Assembly: GCF_015670745.1 (NCBI RefSeq) | Contig: NZ_JADPCH010000016.1 | Coordinates: forward strand, 1 to 54,114 | Direction: 5' to 3' | DNA length: 54,114 nt | DNA from: Collinsella aerofaciens | GTDB lineage: Bacteria; Actinomycetota; Coriobacteriia; Coriobacteriales; Coriobacteriaceae | In this document: piece after piece, positions 6,738 through 15,683 of the stretch | How positions within the stretch are numbered: position 1 is the first letter of the stretch | How the letters are laid out: every line of letters begins with the position of its first letter | Notes under the pieces: model-generated | Database searches by the model: none | What the model was told of the DNA's origin: nothing | What the model saw: the letters and a program-made list of their open reading frames with translations, nothing else | Translations under genes and position numbers: made by a program

Positions 6738-9182
6738 TTAGGCGTGGTCGCGCCAGCCGAGAACGCGCTGCTTCATACCCTCGATTTCGAGCACGCCTTC
6801 GGCAAAGCCTTTGCGCACGAGCTCCTCGGGAACGTACTCGTCGTAGCGATCAAAATAAGGCACCTCGCCGGGATAGACGAGCTCGATGGGATCGAAGTCC
6901 TTCTCGGCCTCGGCGGCGAGCACCTCAAAGAATGTCTCCTCGTCGGCCTTCATCTTGAACTGCATAAAGTATGGACGCGACGGATCGAGCCCGCGAAGGC
7001 CCAACTCAGCGGCACATTTGATTTTAAGCATGCGCTCGAGTGCTAGGAAGGCGTAGCTGCCCAACCAGGGGAAGAGCACCCAGGTGTCGCCACCCAGGTT
7101 GATGAGCGGCTTAGTTCCCGCGCCCGAAATCTCGGCGGTATGACGAGCCTGCGCCAAGCGAGCCCGTGCGTTAGCCATGAGGTACGGATATGTTGCATGC
7201 TCGTTGAGCGCCTTGCGCATGCGTTCGAGTACGTGTGTATTGATGTCACCGGGGCAGTCGCCAAAGTAGGCCGGCACACGGCCCTTGACCTGCGTGGCAA
7301 AGACGGTGTGGCGCTTCCAGTCCACTTCCTCGACAATCCAGCAGTGTCCGGCGATGGCGATGCGCTCACCGGGCGGTGGCGGGTTGACGATCGTGCCCAA
7401 TTCGGCCGACTCGCTGCGAACGGTGAACTCCTCGTTTTCCTGGAACACGGCGTAGAACTTAAAGTTGTTGATGATGCGCTCTCCCGCGAGACCCACGATG
7501 AGCCCACCGCCCTCGGTGACCTGGATGTGGTCGATCTTGATGAGGTGGCGCAGCAGTACGCGATAGTCATCGGCCGAGACGCGGTGGAAATAGCTGAGCG
7601 TGAGTACACGCTGAGCAAGCTCGGCCGGCGTGAGCTCGCCGGTGCTGGCGAGCGTCGACATGGTCTGGTGGTAGAGCAGGCTGTAGGGGAGTCGATCGAG
7701 CTCGGGCGGCTCGACCCACTTTTCCTCGCGATAGAGTTGTACGAGCGCGATGCCCTGCAGGAGCTTCCACGGGATGGTCTCGGGCATCATCGTGCGCGGC
7801 TCGGGCTCTTCCTCGCGCATAACAAACCACATCTCGGGCGGAAGATCGCGGCGTCCCGTGCGGCCCATTCGCTGCAAAAAGGAGCTGACGGTAAACGGCG
7901 CATCGATCTGGAACGCACGCTCCAGACGGCCGATATCGATACCGAGCTCCAGCGTAGAGGTGGTGACGGTTGTCTGTGCCTGCTCCTCATCGCGCATGAG
8001 TTCCTCGGCCGTCTCGCGCAACGATGCCGAAAGATTGCCGTGATGAATGAGGAAACGGTCGGGCTCGTGCCGGTTCTCGCAGTAGCTACGCAGCATGGAG
8101 CACACGGCCTCTGCCTCCTCGCGCGAGTTGGCAAAGACCAGGCACTTGCGGCCGCGCGTATGCTCAAAGATATAGCCCATACCGGGGTCGGCGTTGTCGG
8201 GCGCCGTGTCGGTGGGGTTGAGAAGCGCCTGCTCGGTCGCTCGTGGGATGTCGACTTCGCCCTCGGGGGCCGAGGAAGTGCGACGGTCTTTGGGAGCGGC
8301 TTTGCCCCGTGCCCGTTCGCGATGTTGACGGCGCTCCTCTTGTGTGAGCTGTCCGCTGTGACGCATGTCTTGGGCGCCGGCGGGCAGTGCCGCGGATGCC
8401 GCCGCCTCGATGCGCTCGCACGCAAGCACTTCGGCCTCTTGAGGACCTGTGCCCATGAATCCCCGTTGCTGTGCCTGGGGGCCCGAGTTGTAGAAGTGCT
8501 CCATGGAGATGCGCCACACGCGGCGCGGCTCTTCAAAGCGTGGGATAACGCAGTCGCGCCCCGTTCCCTGTGAGAGAAAGGCACCCGTGCGCTCGGGGTC
8601 GCCGATGGTGGCCGAAAGGCCAATGCGTCGAGGTTGCACGCCGGCCATGCGCGAGAGTCGCTCGATAAGGCAGAGCGTCTGCCCGCCACGGTCGCCGCGC
8701 ATGAGCGAGTGGACCTCATCGATGACCACATAGCGCAGGTCGCAAAACATGCGCGGGATCGCCATGTGCTTATGGATTAAGAGCGCCTCGAGTGACTCGG
8801 GCGTAATCTGCAAGATGCCGTTCGGTTTTTTGATGAGCTTAGCCTTGTGCGACTGCGAGACATCGCCATGCCAGTGCCAGACAGGGATATCGGCCTCTTC
8901 GCACAGGTCATTGAGACGGACGAACTGATCATTGATGAGTGCCTTGAGGGGGCCAATGTAGAGGGCACCAACGCTTGCGGGCGGGTTCTCCCAAAACTCG
9001 GTCAGGATGGGAAAGAAGGCCGCTTCGGTTTTGCCGGAAGCTGTGGATGCCGTTAGGAGCACATTGTCTTGTGTGTTAAAGATGGCGTCTGCCGCCTCAA
9101 CCTGGATAGAGCGCAGGCTCTCCCAATCGTGGGAGTAGATGAAGTCTTGGATAAACGGGGCGTAGCGGTCAAAGGCGTTCAC
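6738..9182 (-). CDS. Lhr/BrxHI-like DEAD/DEAH-box helicase
   Basis: An 814-aa superfamily 2 helicase. The start is the GTG at 9182, preceded 4 bases upstream by AGGAGG (9187-9192); a longer in-frame ATG at 9224 has no such site. Motifs in order: Walker A TASTASGKT (44-52), GPLKALIND (Ia), TPESLEALL (Ib), DEVH (155-158), SAT (190-192), TSTLELGIDIG (V) and QRMGRTGRR (VI, about residue 450). About 100 charged low-complexity residues are inserted after motif III, between the two RecA lobes. The C-terminal half has the winged-helix and beta-rich arrangement of Lhr-type helicases. It is the last gene of a minus-strand operon behind the BrxD-like ATPase and TerB-N/C protein. BREX type 2 systems use a related pair, BrxD and BrxHI. 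Role in DNA defence or repair is inferred. Confidence 0.85.
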   Translation of the reverse strand: MNAFDRYAPFIQDFIYSHDWESLRSIQVEAADAIFNTQDNVLLTASTASGKTEAAFFPILTEFWENPPASVGALYIGPLKALINDQFVRLNDLCEEADIPVWHWHGDVSQSHKAKLIKKPNGILQITPESLEALLIHKHMAIPRMFCDLRYVVIDEVHSLMRGDRGGQTLCLIERLSRMAGVQPRRIGLSATIGDPERTGAFLSQGTGRDCVIPRFEEPRRVWRISMEHFYNSGPQAQQRGFMGTGPQEAEVLACERIEAAASAALPAGAQDMRHSGQLTQEERRQHRERARGKAAPKDRRTSSAPEGEVDIPRATEQALLNPTDTAPDNADPGMGYIFEHTRGRKCLVFANSREEAEAVCSMLRSYCENRHEPDRFLIHHGNLSASLRETAEELMRDEEQAQTTVTTSTLELGIDIGRLERAFQIDAPFTVSSFLQRMGRTGRRDLPPEMWFVMREEEPEPRTMMPETIPWKLLQGIALVQLYREEKWVEPPELDRLPYSLLYHQTMSTLASTGELTPAELAQRVLTLSYFHRVSADDYRVLLRHLIKIDHIQVTEGGGLIVGLAGERIINNFKFYAVFQENEEFTVRSESAELGTIVNPPPPGERIAIAGHCWIVEEVDWKRHTVFATQVKGRVPAYFGDCPGDINTHVLERMRKALNEHATYPYLMANARARLAQARHTAEISGAGTKPLINLGGDTWVLFPWLGSYAFLALERMLKIKCAAELGLRGLDPSRPYFMQFKMKADEETFFEVLAAEAEKDFDPIELVYPGEVPYFDRYDEYVPEELVRKGFAEGVLEIEGMKQRVLGWRDHA

Positions 9183-9263
9183 GGGGCCTCCTCTCAAAAA
9201 CGAATCTCTCAACGCGGCTGGCAACGGCTTGCTGCATTACAGTCTCAACGTTCGCCCAGATAA

Positions 9264-9300
9264 AACCTGCCAAAATAAACCTGTCCCTTTTTGGCAGGTT
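9264..9300. repeat. Palindrome between ATPase and helicase genes
   Basis: Perfect 12-bp arms AACCTGCCAAAA (9264-9275) and TTTTGGCAGGTT (9289-9300) flank a 13-base loop. The right arm overlaps the stop codon of the upstream ATPase gene. On the minus strand the hairpin is followed by TTTTATC, so it could act as a weak terminator or processing site that lowers helicase expression. The loop contains AGGGACAG on the minus strand, similar to the other extragenic palindromes of this window. Confidence 0.65.
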
Positions 9301-10603
9301 AGATGGTGAATTCGGCGAAGTTACGGTCGCCGCCTGCGGTGCCGGTGTCGCCTGTTGCTGCTGCCGGCACCAGCGCGTCGCCGCCGACGCTTTGCAGCAG
9401 CTCGGCTACGTTGGCGTCGGGGTTTTGGCATAGGATGTCGAGCAGCTCGATAAAGTCGCGAATGACTTCACGCGGCGTCAGATGTGTGTCGGCTCCCACA
9501 CGACCGAACTCGATCTTGAGGAAGTCCACCAAGTCGTTCTCGGTAAGCGTGGGCGTCCAGCCAAAGTAGCCGGCGTGAATTTGCATGAGTTTTTCGATCA
9601 GCACCAGCAGCTCCTCGTAGGTGAGTGGCTGCAGACGGATGATGGGCGCGAGCATGTCCTTAAGGTCCTCGCGTGCAAAGCGGCCTTGAGCGAGTCGGCT
9701 GCGCAGGGCCTCGTAGGAGAACACGCCGCGGCGGCGGTCTTCGATGGAGGTTGGCGTGCCGCCCATGATCATGCCCAGGTACTGCGCCTTGCCCTGGAGT
9801 GTGTCGTTGTACATGGTCAGGATCTTCTCGTAGTTGTACTGGCGCGTGATCGCGTTGGGAATCTTATACAGATTCACGAGCTCGTCGATGAGCACCAACA
9901 TACCCTTGTAGCCGCTGCAGACCAAAAAACGCGCGATGAGCTTAACGTAGTCGTACCAGTCGTCATCGCTGATGATGGTCGAGGAGCCCAGCTCGGCGCG
10001 AGCCTCGCTCTTGGTACGGTATTCGCCGCGGATCCATTTGGTCACGCGGCTCATGGCTTCTTCGTCGCCCTCGGATACGGCCGTGCGATAGCGGCGGAGC
10101 ATGCGGGTGAAGTCGAAGCCGTGGACCATTTCCTCGAGCGGGGCCAGTTGGGCATTGACGACCGACTCGTCGACGTCGGCGTACGAGGCGACCCAGCGAT
10201 CAAGAATAAGGTTGAGCGCACCGCCCTCGGGGCGCGTCTTGGTCGATATATTGCGTATGAGCTCGCGGTAGGTGGCAAGGCCCTGCCCCTGCCCGCCCTG
10301 CAGACGGCGCTCGGGGGATAAGTCTGCATCGGCGACGACGAATCCCTCACCCATGGCGTGCGTGCGGATGGTCTGGAGCAAAAAGCTCTTGCCGGCGCCG
10401 TAACGACCGACCAGAAAGCGGAAGCTCGCACCACCGTCGGCGATGAGACTCAGATCGGTGAGCAGGGCGCGGATCTCGACCTCGCGCCCTACGGTAATGT
10501 AGGGAAGGCCGATGCGCGGGACCACGCCGCCCTTGAGCGAGTTGAGAATGACGGCAGCGACGCGCTTGGGCACGCGGGGTGCTGCGGATGCGGTATCACT
10601 CAT
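9299..10603 (-). CDS. BrxD-like P-loop ATPase (DUF2791 type)
   Basis: A 434-aa ATPase with Walker A GRYGAGKS (66-73) and Walker B MLVLIDEL (235-242), followed by conserved LVNLYKI and a sensor-like MIMGGTPTS. The sequence SLKGGVVPRIGLPYITVGR before the P-loop and the DFxRMLRRYR region are typical of the DUF2791/BrxD family found with BrxHI helicases in BREX type 2 loci. The C-terminal 30 residues are Ala/Gly-rich. Its ATG overlaps the 3' end of the TerB-N/C gene by 8 bases, indicating translational coupling. It probably loads or regulates the helicase encoded downstream; that partnership is inferred from gene order. Confidence 0.85.
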   Translation of the reverse strand: MSDTASAAPRVPKRVAAVILNSLKGGVVPRIGLPYITVGREVEIRALLTDLSLIADGGASFRFLVGRYGAGKSFLLQTIRTHAMGEGFVVADADLSPERRLQGGQGQGLATYRELIRNISTKTRPEGGALNLILDRWVASYADVDESVVNAQLAPLEEMVHGFDFTRMLRRYRTAVSEGDEEAMSRVTKWIRGEYRTKSEARAELGSSTIISDDDWYDYVKLIARFLVCSGYKGMLVLIDELVNLYKIPNAITRQYNYEKILTMYNDTLQGKAQYLGMIMGGTPTSIEDRRRGVFSYEALRSRLAQGRFAREDLKDMLAPIIRLQPLTYEELLVLIEKLMQIHAGYFGWTPTLTENDLVDFLKIEFGRVGADTHLTPREVIRDFIELLDILCQNPDANVAELLQSVGGDALVPAAATGDTGTAGGDRNFAEFTI

Positions 10604-12356
10604 GGTCTAGGTATCCTCTCGCGTCTGCTTCGTAGTCCTCAATAATCTGCGGCCCTGCCGCGCTAAATTCAATTACGGTGTCGCCCACCAGGTCAAAGAG
10701 CGCCTCGTTGATGGTATCGACGAGCATGTCCTCGCTCTGTCCCGAGTGCGCCACTGCCGATGTCGCTTGCGCTGCGTTTTGCTCGAGCAGTGCGCGAAGG
10801 AAGGCATCTGCGGCGGGCGCGAGTTCGTTTGTAGCGTCAGCGGGCGCAGCAGCTGCGAACGCGGGCGTCGGCGCGAGAAGCGGTGCCACGACACCAAACT
10901 GTTCGGTGGATATGGTCGGCTCGTCGGTCAAGTCCTGCCGAATGAGTGCCACGACCGGTTCGACAATCGCGTCGGTTACGGGCTCGGCTTCCGGTTGCCC
11001 TGAGTCCGCTGCCTCGGCTTCTGCGGATGCGTCGTCCTCGCGTTCCTCATCGATCAAAAGCGCTTCGCGCGTTTGCGCGGCGGCGCTCCGAATGTGCCCC
11101 AGCTGGCTCAAATCGATATCGATCTTGATGGGCTGGTGTGCGGCGTCCCACGAAAGCCATGCCATGATCTCGTCATCGATGATCTTGGCCAGATATTTGG
11201 GGACCTTCTCCTCCTTCAGGGGGTGGGTGGGGTCTAGGGCCAGGCGTAGGCGTTGGTCGCAGGCGCGCATCATCTCACCAAGCTTGCTGCTTTTTTGCCT
11301 GCTGCCGTGAATTCGCATGCATTCCCAAAAGCCGTTTTGGCAGCGGTAGATGTGAATGGGGTCCAGGCGATATTCGCAGTCCTCGTGGCGCTCGGGCGCA
11401 AAGAATACGGCCGAGGCAAACATGGTGTAGGGCATGGCCGTCTCCTCCCCAAATAAGCTCGCCACGATGTCGGTCTTTCGGTGCGTGTCATAGTAGCGCG
11501 CCATACGGACATACACGGCGCACGCCACGTGGCGCAGATCGCGGTGGTGGCTGCGGTCGAGCCGCGAGTTACTTAGGTTGTACGTGGAGAGGGCGTTGAT
11601 GGCGGCCATGAGTCGCTCCTCGCGCACCTCATCGGGCGGAAGGGGGAGCGTGGGCTCGGAGGTTTTGCGACGCTTAGGGGTCTGGCCGGACGGTGCCGGT
11701 GCTGGTACAAGGTCTCGTGCCGCGCGCCGCAGCTCGATAAGGGCGTTATCGAACATGACGGTTTTAGAGTCACGAAGCAGCTTGGGGTCGAGCGCGTGGA
11801 ACACGGCGTAATCCTGAAGCCACACGCGCGCAAACCGGTCGATGCCGGGCTCAAAGGCGCGGTAGGCATCCCAAAAGGCCTTGATCCTGTTAAAACCTTC
11901 GAGCGGATCATCTACGCCAATGCCGCAAATCAGCTCATAGAGATACAGAAAGGCAAAGGATGTAGACGTTTCTTCGACGGTTCCGCGGCGCACTTGGGCA
12001 CGCCAGGTAAAGTAGCCGCGCAACTGCCGGTCGCTCATGGCATTGTAGGTGGGAAAGTACGACTTAAAGGTGCCGTTGTAGGGACAGTCGTCCTCAAAGT
12101 CGGCCATCAGCAAGCCCTGGCGGTAGAAAAGCTCGGCCTCCGATAGCCAGCGGCCCGCGCCGCCCTTGGGGTCATCCTGCCAGCGCGATATCTCGCGCAT
12201 CTTGCGGTATTGGTCGGGGAGGAAATTCTGCATCTGTCGGCCGGTTTTGAGAATCGGCTCGTCGGCGTAGATTTCGTTTGAGAAGCGGGCGGACTGATGG
12301 GTCCGGGCCTCGGCCATAATGCGCTCGATGAGCATCTTGATGTCCTGGTCGGCCAC
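10596..12356 (-). CDS. TerB-N / TerB-C domain protein
   Basis: A 586-aa protein. The TerB-N region is recognisable near residues 105-145 (YFTWRAQVRRG then FAFLYLYELICG). A basic linker, then a long helical middle region, leads to the TerB-C signature KIDIDLSQLGHIR. The C-terminal TerB-C end, INEALFDLVGDTVIEF, then leads into IEDYEADARGYL. An Ala/Glu-rich spacer of about 110 residues interrupts the TerB-C part. The central metal-binding TerB domain itself is not evident. These domains have been linked by comparative genomics to tellurite/Ter stress systems and DNA-processing operons. It is the first gene of a three-gene operon with a BrxD-like ATPase and an Lhr-like helicase. SD-like AGGAGAAG precedes the ATG at 12356. 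Confidence 0.8.
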   Translation of the reverse strand: MADQDIKMLIERIMAEARTHQSARFSNEIYADEPILKTGRQMQNFLPDQYRKMREISRWQDDPKGGAGRWLSEAELFYRQGLLMADFEDDCPYNGTFKSYFPTYNAMSDRQLRGYFTWRAQVRRGTVEETSTSFAFLYLYELICGIGVDDPLEGFNRIKAFWDAYRAFEPGIDRFARVWLQDYAVFHALDPKLLRDSKTVMFDNALIELRRAARDLVPAPAPSGQTPKRRKTSEPTLPLPPDEVREERLMAAINALSTYNLSNSRLDRSHHRDLRHVACAVYVRMARYYDTHRKTDIVASLFGEETAMPYTMFASAVFFAPERHEDCEYRLDPIHIYRCQNGFWECMRIHGSRQKSSKLGEMMRACDQRLRLALDPTHPLKEEKVPKYLAKIIDDEIMAWLSWDAAHQPIKIDIDLSQLGHIRSAAAQTREALLIDEEREDDASAEAEAADSGQPEAEPVTDAIVEPVVALIRQDLTDEPTISTEQFGVVAPLLAPTPAFAAAAPADATNELAPAADAFLRALLEQNAAQATSAVAHSGQSEDMLVDTINEALFDLVGDTVIEFSAAGPQIIEDYEADARGYLDHE

Positions 12357-12444
12357 CGCTTCTCCTCTCCTAACGCAGCTTCGGTGACCTCATATCATAG
12401 CACAGCATCAAACAGGTGTTCGAGATACTGCTGCGTAGATAGAT

Positions 12445-13161
12445 TTAGAACAGGAGGGCGTAGATGACGGCGATGACGACGGAGGGGAGCATATTGGCTG
12501 TGCGGAAGGTCTGAGGACGGATGAGGTTGACGCCGACGCAGAAGATGAGCATGGAGCCTACGAGCGAAAGGCTGTCGAGGGCTGCCGTAGTCATGATGGG
12601 GGAGAGTGCGCCGGCAAACAGCGTGATCGTCCCCTGGAACACGGCGACGGGCAGGGCGGAGAAAATGCAGCCGCGGCCAAGCGACGCCGTCATGGTGCAG
12701 ACGATGATGCAGTCCAATGCGCCTTTCAGGGCAAGCGTTGACCAGTCACCGAGCAGACCGTCCTGGATCGATCCCACAATGGCCATGGCGCCGATACACA
12801 CGGTGAGTGAAGTCGAGACAAAAGCGTTGGTGAACTCGTTATCGCCCTCGCTGCCGGTTTTGCGCTTGAGCCATTCGCCAAGGTTCTCGATGGCGGCCTC
12901 CAAGTTGATGGCCTCGCCGATGAGCGAGCCGAGGGCGAACGAGACGATGAGCATGGTGGTGCCGGTGGTCGCTAGCGCCTTCCCATCGATAAGGAGCATC
13001 TTTTGCATGGTGCCGCCAAGGCCGATAAACAGGACGCACAGCCCCGATGCTTTCATGAGCGTGTCTTGGATGCGCGGTGTAATGAAGCGGCCGCCCGCTA
13101 ATCCCAAAAGACCGCCCGCAACTAAAAGCACAACGTTGATGATTGTTCCCAAGCCCGGCAT
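12445..13161 (-). CDS. DUF554 family membrane protein
   Basis: A 238-aa very hydrophobic protein with about six to seven membrane segments and a conserved N-terminus (GLGTIINVVLLVAGGLLGL) typical of DUF554, a family of uncharacterised bacterial membrane proteins. The start is set at ATG 13161 because AGGAGGG precedes it; the longer frame to 13230 adds a Cys/His-containing stretch with no ribosome site. It stands alone, with about 90 bases to the TerB operon start and about 120 to the surface-protein operon. Transport function is often suggested for the family but not shown. Confidence 0.85.
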   Translation of the reverse strand: MPGLGTIINVVLLVAGGLLGLAGGRFITPRIQDTLMKASGLCVLFIGLGGTMQKMLLIDGKALATTGTTMLIVSFALGSLIGEAINLEAAIENLGEWLKRKTGSEGDNEFTNAFVSTSLTVCIGAMAIVGSIQDGLLGDWSTLALKGALDCIIVCTMTASLGRGCIFSALPVAVFQGTITLFAGALSPIMTTAALDSLSLVGSMLIFCVGVNLIRPQTFRTANMLPSVVIAVIYALLF

Positions 13162-13279
13162 GAGCCCTCCTGTATTGATGCCAACGTGGCAATCGTAGCA
13201 GAACGAAATGCGAGGTACATCGCGACTCATCTAATACGTTATATAAGTGGTATTAGGAATGATGCGCGGCATTTAAGCC

Positions 13280-14710
13280 TCAGGTGGTTGTCGGGACATA
13301 GGGATAGTATTCAAAGCGCAGTGTCATAAGCCGCTGTGGGGATTCAATAGCCGCGGCGATGATATTGGCATCGCGGGCACGATCAAACCCTTCGAGTTCG
13401 ATCTGATACGAGACGTCTTGCATAATGTCCAGACGTCGCCAGGCCAGGAGTGTGTCGCCATCGAATTCCAAGGTCTTGCCTCCGTCTGGAGCAACGGCGT
13501 ATAGACGCAGCTTGGCGGTGGTTGCAGGGTCGACAACTGTGACCTTTTTAATTTCGTTTCGAGTATTCTTGGCGCCCAACAAGGTGAGCAGTGTTGGGGC
13601 CACGACCTCGCCCGATGGCAAAAAGACGACTTCGATGGATTCAGGAAATGCGATGATAGTCGACTTGCGGACGGGCTGATTGGCGGCGGCAACTTCGATG
13701 TTCGCAGCGTCGATGACCTCTGTGTGGTCGAGCGCGGCAAGCACGCAGCAGTTACCTTCATCGATCTCTTGAGGATCAGCAAGCCCCAGACTGTCCGCGA
13801 GCTCGGGATCGTTTGGATCGGCAGCGGGCTCATTCGGCGCTTCGAGAGAAGCTGGGACGTTGTTTGTCGGCGACGGCGTGTCGCCCGCACCTGCTTCTTT
13901 GTCCGCGCTCTCTTCTTGTATGGTTGCGTTGATGGGTTCGTCGTTTGGGGGGAGCGTCTTGGCGTCAAACGCGGAGGGGAGAATTCCGATGGCTCCGGAT
14001 CCGTTCCACTCCATTTCGAGAAGCGCCGGGTCGGCAAGAATGCGTTGCCTGCTTTGCGCGTGGGCATCGATTTCAATAGGGCCTGCCTCTATCCCTCGTG
14101 TAAGGCTGAGTGATCCGGCTGGCTTCTCGAAATGAGCGTCTGTGTCTTTGGTGCTGACGGCGTAGAACAGCAGGGACGCTTCTCCCGCCGCGATAACATC
14201 GGTACCGGCTTTGGTCAGCCGCAACGATGCCGTGAATGAGAGGGTGGGCTGCGCATCGTCTGCATTCGCGGCGGCGCAGCCCAGACATATACCGCCTCCT
14301 TTCTCGAAAAACGCACCGTCGAAGGCGACCTTCGCTCCGTTCGCCGAGTCATCGACCGAAGCGATGTCGATGCGCAGCTCTAAATTGCATGGATCGCCAT
14401 CCGCATCGAGCACAACCGAGCGCCACGTGCAGACGGCGCACCCCGCCTGGGAGCCGTTTGCCTTGTTCGAACGCTTGATATCCACGACTATCGAGCCGTC
14501 CGTATTACGACGAAGGCATCCCGAGGTTGAGATCACGGCCTGTGCGATCGAAAAACGCTCGCACGCAATGGCGCTCGACGGATTTGGTGCGGAACTTAGG
14601 GCTACTGGTAAGGAGTCTGCCATGACGGGAGTCGCCCAAGCGGCGACAGGCGTTCCGGTTGCGAGCGCGCCGCAGAGTGCGACGACGGGCAAAAGGTTCT
14701 TCGATGCCAT
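13280..14710 (-). CDS. Secreted hypothetical protein, 476 aa
   Basis: The N-terminal signal peptide has a hydrophobic core at residues about 5-26 and a likely cleavage near AWA. The mature part has several cysteines (SGCLRR, CAVCTW, CLGC, NCCVLAA), which suggests disulfides. The N-terminal half is beta-rich; an acidic Pro/Asn/Glu-rich linker (about 250-310) leads to a second beta-rich domain ending in YYPYVPTTT. No LPxTG-type signal or known family was recognised. It is the last gene of a minus-strand operon of exported proteins, with AAGGAG upstream of ATG 14710, 18 bases after the preceding stop codon. It could be the large subunit or the ligand-binding part of a surface structure formed with its neighbours; this is inference. 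Confidence 0.75.
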   Translation of the reverse strand: MASKNLLPVVALCGALATGTPVAAWATPVMADSLPVALSSAPNPSSAIACERFSIAQAVISTSGCLRRNTDGSIVVDIKRSNKANGSQAGCAVCTWRSVVLDADGDPCNLELRIDIASVDDSANGAKVAFDGAFFEKGGGICLGCAAANADDAQPTLSFTASLRLTKAGTDVIAAGEASLLFYAVSTKDTDAHFEKPAGSLSLTRGIEAGPIEIDAHAQSRQRILADPALLEMEWNGSGAIGILPSAFDAKTLPPNDEPINATIQEESADKEAGAGDTPSPTNNVPASLEAPNEPAADPNDPELADSLGLADPQEIDEGNCCVLAALDHTEVIDAANIEVAAANQPVRKSTIIAFPESIEVVFLPSGEVVAPTLLTLLGAKNTRNEIKKVTVVDPATTAKLRLYAVAPDGGKTLEFDGDTLLAWRRLDIMQDVSYQIELEGFDRARDANIIAAAIESPQRLMTLRFEYYPYVPTTT

Positions 14711-14728
14711 GGGGTCTCCTTAGCTAAT

Positions 14729-15010
14729 TTAGTGCGGCCTGTCCGTGTTTTGTTTCTGGCTGCGTTTGATGTGCAGACCGAGGCCGGCGGTTCCCGCGCC
14801 TGCTGCTGTGGCGCCTGCTGCCAAGAGCCATCGTCTGTCGCCTGTCTGCGCCAACGGTTCCTCGCGGTCGCCGCGGTCGAGCTCCGAGAGGTCGACCGTC
14901 ACTTGCGTGGCGGCCTGCGCCTGTTCTTGCTGGGCAAAGGCCATGGCTGGCCCAAACGCTAGGATGCTGACGGCGGCGGCCAGGGCGACGGCCTTATGCC
15001 GTGTGCGCAC
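14729..15010 (-). CDS. Small exported protein with LAQTG sorting signal
   Basis: About 93 aa. A basic N-terminus and hydrophobic signal peptide end at AMAFA, followed by a short Gln/Glu-rich mature segment. The C-terminus is LAQTG, a hydrophobic Ala/Gly stretch and a KRSQK tail, the layout of a sortase substrate (a variant of LPxTG). The mature part is only about 35 residues. The start is taken as GTG 15010, overlapping the 3' end of the upstream secreted-protein gene; a longer frame reaches 15040. Such a short sorted peptide may act as an anchor or stalk base for the neighbouring secreted proteins. No sortase gene is seen in the window. Confidence 0.65.
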   Translation of the reverse strand: MRTRHKAVALAAAVSILAFGPAMAFAQQEQAQAATQVTVDLSELDRGDREEPLAQTGDRRWLLAAGATAAGAGTAGLGLHIKRSQKQNTDRPH

Positions 15011-15593
15011 CGGGCTCGACCGTCCAGGTGATCGTCGCAACCTGATCGCCTTCGCCGGTTACGCGGAAGATGTCGCGCGTGACGCGGGCGACGTTTCCGC
15101 TTGTCTTGAGCTTGATTTTGTCCGTGCCGCCGGCAATGCCCTGGTAGCCCATGTCGAAGGCTGCATTCTTGGAAAGATCGAGGCCCGTCCCTTGCGCGGC
15201 GGCGCTGGCGTTCTGGAGCGCGCCGTCGGGGCCGACCTTAAAGTCGATGGAGTTCTGCGCGGTTCCGTCCTTGGCGTCGGCGGCAATGGTCCAGGTGTTC
15301 ATGGCGTCGATCTTCATGTTGGTGACATGGATGCCGTAGGCCGAATGATTGTCGATGGTGGTCGCGTCTTCTGAGGGGCCCTGAAGCGTGCCGTCGGCCT
15401 TGGCGACGAAGGGAATAACCGTCGGAACTTTGAACTCAACGTTGTCGATCTCGGTCCTGACCATTACCTTCGTGGTTCCAACGCGCCCGGCTGCCATAGC
15501 TGGCGTCGGGGCGGCGCCCATTGCGAGCGCGAGCGCGAGCCCTGCGCCCACGACGAGCGCTCTGGCTCCGTTCATGTTCCTGGTGATGTCCAT
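14994..15593 (-). CDS. Secreted beta-rich protein, 199 aa
   Basis: A signal peptide with a hydrophobic core (residues about 11-34) ends at PAMAA. The mature part is about 165 residues, has no cysteines, and is rich in beta-forming segments with short Asp/Gly turns (VPTVIPFVAKADG, then TIDNHSAYGIHVTNM). It ends in an ITWTVEPG strand. The pattern resembles small surface-fibre or matrix proteins of Gram-positive bacteria but no family was identified. It lies inside the exported-protein operon and overlaps the LAQTG gene by 17 bases if that gene starts at 15010, so the two are coupled. Confidence 0.7.
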   Translation of the reverse strand: MDITRNMNGARALVVGAGLALALAMGAAPTPAMAAGRVGTTKVMVRTEIDNVEFKVPTVIPFVAKADGTLQGPSEDATTIDNHSAYGIHVTNMKIDAMNTWTIAADAKDGTAQNSIDFKVGPDGALQNASAAAQGTGLDLSKNAAFDMGYQGIAGGTDKIKLKTSGNVARVTRDIFRVTGEGDQVATITWTVEPGAHTA

Positions 15594-15683
15594 GGTCGTT
15601 CCTTTCTATTCGCCGCGGGCCGTCCCCGCGATGATTGGACGAATGCTGGTGAATTGCGTGCGGTGCCGCGTCGGCCGGAAAAG

